DNA of 10,277 nucleotides from Bacteroidota bacterium (GTDB lineage: Bacteria > Bacteroidota > Ignavibacteria > Palsa-1295): positions 1 through 10,277 of the forward strand of contig JANYDV010000277.1 in the NCBI GenBank assembly GCA_025363505.1, given 5' to 3'. The notes beneath the pieces are model-generated. The model was not told the DNA's origin and searched no databases. It saw only the letters and a list, made by a program, of their open reading frames with translations. The position numbers and the translations under genes were made by a program. Numbering within the stretch: position 1 is the stretch's first letter; every line of letters begins with the position of its first letter. Positions 7,016 through 10,277 of the stretch are shown one piece after another.

Positions 7016-8368
7016 ATGTCAACGATTGTCATCACACCAACTGGCAGTAGCTTGCACTCGAAAGAAACGTGTAGTGAAATTTCTGTCCCACAAGATAAAT
7101 CAATTTTCCATAGAATACTGATTCTTGCGGCACTTTCAGAATCTCAAATATTTATTAATACGATTGGGAAATTATCAAGTGATGTACTAACGACACTTAA
7201 TGCGCTCGTTCAGCTTGGAGTGAAGATTGACCGGCTGGAGAAAGAAATAATTGTATATGGAGTAGGGAAGAAGGGATTTAAAAAACCTTCGGAAGCGATT
7301 GATTGCGGAAATTCCGGCACCACCGCGCGCTTATTAATGGGTCTTCTGGCATCACAATCATTTGAGAGTATACTCATTGGCGACGCATCCCTCAGCAAAC
7401 GCCCAATGGCAAGGCTCGCAACGATATTAAACCAACAGCTCGGCGCAGATATATTGTGCTCAGACAATGGAACGCTGCCTGTAAAAATTCGAGGTAAAGC
7501 ATTGCACGAGGCTTCGGTGATACTGCCTGTTGCTTCGGCACAAATGAAATCATCTATTTTACTGGCGGCGTATTGTAGTAATACTGCGATCGAAATATCC
7601 GAACCTTCAGCCAGCAGAAACCATACTGAGAAAATGATGATAAGTATGGGAATTGATGTGCAGGTAAATACTACTTCGGTATTAATGAAAGCACACAGAT
7701 CAATCCAAATCCCATCTCCCTATTGGTATCAAATTCCGGGTGATGTATCTTCGGCGGCATTTTTTGTTGTGGCATCAGTAATTACAAAAACAAATCTTAG
7801 GATAAAAAATGTCGGTTTAAATCCTACACGCTTACGTTTCTTTGAATTACTGTCTGATAGTGGTGTGCCACTTTTTTATGAAAATGTGGCAATCGCCAAT
7901 GGCGAATTATATGGAGATATGATTATAGATGGCTCTAAGGTCTCAGACTTAAAGCCCTTTGTGATTGAAACCGAAGATGTTCCGAATCTTCAAGATGAAA
8001 TACCGGCTCTTGCGGTTCTTGCATTATTTGCAGAAGGCAAAAGCGTCATTAGAGGAGCATCCGAATTGCGCTTGAAGGAGAGTGACAGAATAAAAGCAAT
8101 GATAGATAACCTCCATCGAATCGGAGGGCGAGCGACCGAACTTCCCGACGGGTTGGAGATAACCGGATCGAATGATTTTATTCCATCCGGTGCAATCATC
8201 AATTCGTATTATGATCATCGCATAGCGATGGCAATGGCTGTTGCCGCTCTAAAGAGTTCTGGGGTAGTAACCATTCCTGATGCATCGGTTGTTTCTATTT
8301 CTTCCCCAACATTTTTTGAATTGTTGGGCAGTATCCCTGCAGCTTCAATGATATCAATCACCGAATAA
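7016..8368 (+). CDS. aroA: 3-phosphoshikimate 1-carboxyvinyltransferase (EPSP synthase), class II-like
   Basis: Cytoplasmic enzyme of 450 residues that transfers the enolpyruvyl group of PEP to shikimate 3-phosphate, shikimate pathway step 6. Family motifs in order: VPQDKSIFHR with Lys28, Ser29 and Arg33 (counterparts of E. coli Lys22, Ser23, Arg27); CGNSGTTARLLMG; RPMARL; SAQMK (174-178); RNHTE (201-205); NPTR; DEIP with Asp327; KESDR with Glu355; and DHRIAMAMA. Asp327 and Glu355 have the same 28-residue spacing as the catalytic Asp313/Glu341 pair of the E. coli enzyme. The RNHTE, SAQMK and NPTR motifs are those described for class II EPSP synthases, often linked to glyphosate tolerance. The fourth class II motif, GDKS, reads QDKS here (Gln26). 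ATG at 7016 has no Shine-Dalgarno sequence but is needed for the full N-terminal strand. The stop overlaps the aroE start by one base (TAATG), indicating translational coupling. Confidence 0.96.
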   Translation: MSTIVITPTGSSLHSKETCSEISVPQDKSIFHRILILAALSESQIFINTIGKLSSDVLTTLNALVQLGVKIDRLEKEIIVYGVGKKGFKKPSEAIDCGNSGTTARLLMGLLASQSFESILIGDASLSKRPMARLATILNQQLGADILCSDNGTLPVKIRGKALHEASVILPVASAQMKSSILLAAYCSNTAIEISEPSASRNHTEKMMISMGIDVQVNTTSVLMKAHRSIQIPSPYWYQIPGDVSSAAFFVVASVITKTNLRIKNVGLNPTRLRFFELLSDSGVPLFYENVAIANGELYGDMIIDGSKVSDLKPFVIETEDVPNLQDEIPALAVLALFAEGKSVIRGASELRLKESDRIKAMIDNLHRIGGRATELPDGLEITGSNDFIPSGAIINSYYDHRIAMAMAVAALKSSGVVTIPDASVVSISSPTFFELLGSIPAASMISITE

Positions 8369-9270
8369 TGACAGCATACAAAGCAGCACTTCTTGGGCAA
8401 GAGCTTTCGCATAGTATTTCTCATATACTACACAATCTGTTGTTCCCAATACTTGCTCCTAAATATAATCTTAGCTCTGCTTCGCTCGAATATGAGCTTG
8501 TCGAGAGAGTGGACGCCAATGAGTTTGCGAACTGGATAAATGCCGCATCCCGCGATGGATATATCGGTGCAAACGTTACCTATCCTTACAAGAATAATGC
8601 CTATCATATTTCTGACAGACATATCGGAAGCGCTGCATCTATTAGTTCGGCAAATGTTATTCGTTTCCAAAATCGTGTGATCGAATGTGCGAGCACCGAT
8701 GGTCAGGGTTTTTTGAATGCATTACTTCGAGCACACCCACACCTGGTCTTAGGTAATTATCACTTGGTGATTGTCGGTGCAGGCGCGGTCGCAAAAGCGA
8801 TTGCTTATACACTCTGTACATGGACGATGCCGCTTTCATTAACAATAGTAAATCGCTCGGTCAAAGCGGCACAAGAACTCGCCGAGTTTTGCATCGCCGA
8901 ATCGCCGGGACCAAGTGTTCGGGCTATGCACATTAACGATTTTATCCATATATATCCTGAACAAAAAAAACGATTGATCATCCAGGCAACACCTGTCGGA
9001 CAACAAAATCATCCGGGTAATATTACTACCGGATTTATATGGGATGAATCAGACATTGCTGTTGATGTTGTCTATAATCCCGAACGAACTCCATTTCTTT
9101 TATCGGCTGAACAATTCGGTGCAAAAACGGTCGGTGGTTTAGGGATGCTGATCGAACAAGCAGCACTTTCCCAAGTATTTTGGCTGACAGGTTTATGCCC
9201 AACGACATCACCGTTGAGTAATCAGGAATATCAAAATATGTATGAGCTCTTACCCCAAAGCCAGAGTTAA
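8368..9270 (+). CDS. aroE: Shikimate 5-dehydrogenase
   Basis: Cytoplasmic NADPH-dependent enzyme of 300 residues reducing 3-dehydroshikimate to shikimate, pathway step 4. The N-terminal substrate domain shows GQELSHSIS (shikimate-binding serines) and NVTYPYK with catalytic Lys75. TDG with Asp111 completes the Lys/Asp pair, matching E. coli Lys65 and Asp102. The Rossmann domain carries VGAGAVAKA (glycines around 137-139), then NRS at the end of its second strand, which fits the NADP-binding NRT-type motif. VDVVYNPERTPFL and GGLGMLIEQAA form the C-terminal signature. Several usually conserved positions differ slightly: Tyr in NVTYPYK, Ser before TDG, and ATPVGQ where ATxxGM is usual. The length is slightly above the family norm of about 270-290. 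It starts within the aroA stop codon and has no ribosome binding site of its own, so it probably depends on coupling. aroC follows after 1 nt. Confidence 0.95.
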   Translation: MTAYKAALLGQELSHSISHILHNLLFPILAPKYNLSSASLEYELVERVDANEFANWINAASRDGYIGANVTYPYKNNAYHISDRHIGSAASISSANVIRFQNRVIECASTDGQGFLNALLRAHPHLVLGNYHLVIVGAGAVAKAIAYTLCTWTMPLSLTIVNRSVKAAQELAEFCIAESPGPSVRAMHINDFIHIYPEQKKRLIIQATPVGQQNHPGNITTGFIWDESDIAVDVVYNPERTPFLLSAEQFGAKTVGGLGMLIEQAALSQVFWLTGLCPTTSPLSNQEYQNMYELLPQSQS

Positions 9271-9271
9271 T

Positions 9272-10277
9272 ATGCCTCAATTAAAAATTCTCACTGCCGG
9301 AGAGTCACACGGAAAATCACTCGTCGGAATTATTGACGGTATTCCTGCCGGAGTATCATTGATTGCTTCCCGAGATATAGACCCTGTATTATCTTTGCGT
9401 CAACAAGGGTACGGACGGTCGCGGCGACAAGTAATAGAAGCTGATTGTGCAGAAATTACAAGTGGAGTTCGGTTCGGCGTCACAACCGGTGCTCCGATTT
9501 CTATACGAATTGAAAATAAAGATTCCGCAAATTGGGCATCAACACTTTCGGTGCTTCCGACAGATCAAGAAATTCAAAGTGTTGTTATTCCGCGTCCGGG
9601 TCATGCTGATCTCTCAGGTGCTATAAAATATGATCATCAAGATGATATTCGTAACGTACTCGAACGTGCCAGCGCCAGAGAAACGGCGATGCGTGTTGCT
9701 TTGGGAGCAGTGTGTTCCAAAGTATTAGGTGATGTAGGAATCACTTCGATGTCATTTGTTTGTTCGATTGGCACAGTTGTGGCACAACATATTCCTGATC
9801 CTCAGATTCGAAAAGAATTAGTACATAATTCTAATGTTCGTATGTCTGATCTAGAGGCAACTAAAAAGGCGAGTGAACTTATCGACCTTGCAAAAAAAAA
9901 TGGTGATACGCTTGGTGGGTTAGTTCAAGCAGAGTTTTACGGACTTCCGGTCGGTATCGGAAGTTATGTACAATGGGACAGGAAACTTGATGCTCAGATT
10001 GCACAAGCGGTGATGAGTATTCAAGCAGTAAAAGCAGTAGAATTTGGTGACGGCAAAGAGCTAGCATTTCAATTTGGCTCAGAGTCTCACGACGAGATTA
10101 TTATTGACGGCAAAACAATTTCTCACTCTACTAATCATGCCGGCGGGCTCGAAGGCGGTATGTCTAACGGTATGCCGATCATCGTTCGAGCATCAATGAA
10201 GCCGATTTCGACATTGATGCGACCATTGCGATCTATCAATCTTGCAAGTAGCGAAGTTGCCGATGCCCATATCGAAC
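9272..10277 (+). CDS. aroC: Chorismate synthase (3' end cut by window edge)
   Basis: Cytoplasmic FMN-dependent enzyme that eliminates phosphate from EPSP to give chorismate, the final step of the shikimate pathway. About 335 codons are visible and the frame is still open at the right edge; the family is usually about 350-400 residues. My translation shows the first family signature GESHGKSLVGIIDGIP with His13, then RQQGYGRSRRQ. RPGHADLSGAIKYDHQDDI follows, carrying His111, then the second signature ERASARETAMRVALGAV. GDTLGG, NHAGGLEGGMSNGMPI and the RASMKPISTL segment come next. The third signature (RxDxC type) would lie beyond the edge. It starts one base after the aroE stop (TAA T ATG), with only a weak AGAG upstream, so it is almost certainly part of the aroA-aroE-aroC mRNA. 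No frameshift or internal stop is present in the visible part. Confidence 0.96.
   Translation, partial: MPQLKILTAGESHGKSLVGIIDGIPAGVSLIASRDIDPVLSLRQQGYGRSRRQVIEADCAEITSGVRFGVTTGAPISIRIENKDSANWASTLSVLPTDQEIQSVVIPRPGHADLSGAIKYDHQDDIRNVLERASARETAMRVALGAVCSKVLGDVGITSMSFVCSIGTVVAQHIPDPQIRKELVHNSNVRMSDLEATKKASELIDLAKKNGDTLGGLVQAEFYGLPVGIGSYVQWDRKLDAQIAQAVMSIQAVKAVEFGDGKELAFQFGSESHDEIIIDGKTISHSTNHAGGLEGGMSNGMPIIVRASMKPISTLMRPLRSINLASSEVADAHIE

Noticed and set aside
9879..10067. A 62-codon minus-strand reading frame at the right end
   Set aside because: It is antisense to aroC, whose conserved motifs run uninterrupted through this stretch on the plus strand.
1..10277. A mobile element, defence island, CRISPR array or other new multi-gene system
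   Set aside because: All sizeable frames except the flippase-like and Omp85-family genes are housekeeping enzymes with intact motifs. There are no transposase, integrase, phage or nuclease genes and no spaced direct repeats.

Overview
The window looks like ordinary chromosomal DNA from a Gram-negative bacterium. A signal peptide followed by an Omp85-type beta-barrel shows that it has an outer membrane. Base composition is moderately AT-rich. Most start codons (tadA, gcvP, aroA, aroE) have no recognisable Shine-Dalgarno sequence, and one candidate promoter matches the Bacteroidota-type -7 box TAnnTTTG. Together with an unsplit GcvP and a class II-like AroA, this suggests a member of the Bacteroidota/Chlorobiota/Ignavibacteria neighbourhood. 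That placement is inference and is not proven by any single feature.

Layout, left to right. (1) Positions 66-1730 (+) encode a multi-spanning polysaccharide flippase-like membrane protein ending in three tandem in-frame stops. (2) Positions 1806-3293 (+) encode an exported Omp85-family barrel without recognisable POTRA repeats; it has the only strong ribosome binding site seen in the window. (3) Convergent to it and only 3 nt away is tadA (3764-3297, -), the tRNA A34 deaminase. tadA lies 13 nt behind a tRNA-Ile(CAU) gene (3851-3778, -). (4) A 212-bp divergent intergenic region carries two adjacent hairpins with a possible alternative pairing. (5) Positions 4064-6973 (+) encode full-length glycine decarboxylase P protein, closed by a clear intrinsic terminator. 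(6) Only 8 nt after that terminator begins a tight shikimate-pathway cluster, aroA-aroE-aroC (7016 to the window end). aroC is cut by the right edge after about 335 codons.

The three aro genes supply pathway steps 6 (AroA), 4 (AroE) and 7 (AroC). Their junctions (a 1-nt TAATG overlap, then a 1-nt gap) imply one translationally linked mRNA. Shikimate kinase (step 5) is not in the window. The tRNA-Ile(CAU)/tadA pair both concern wobble-position decoding. gcvP stands without gcvT or gcvH beside it.

I found no CRISPR array, insertion sequence, phage gene, defence system or convincing novel multi-gene system. The points worth a second look are local: unusual motif residues in AroA and the Omp85 protein, the terminator immediately before aroA, the near-leaderless tadA after the tRNA, and the paired hairpins before gcvP.
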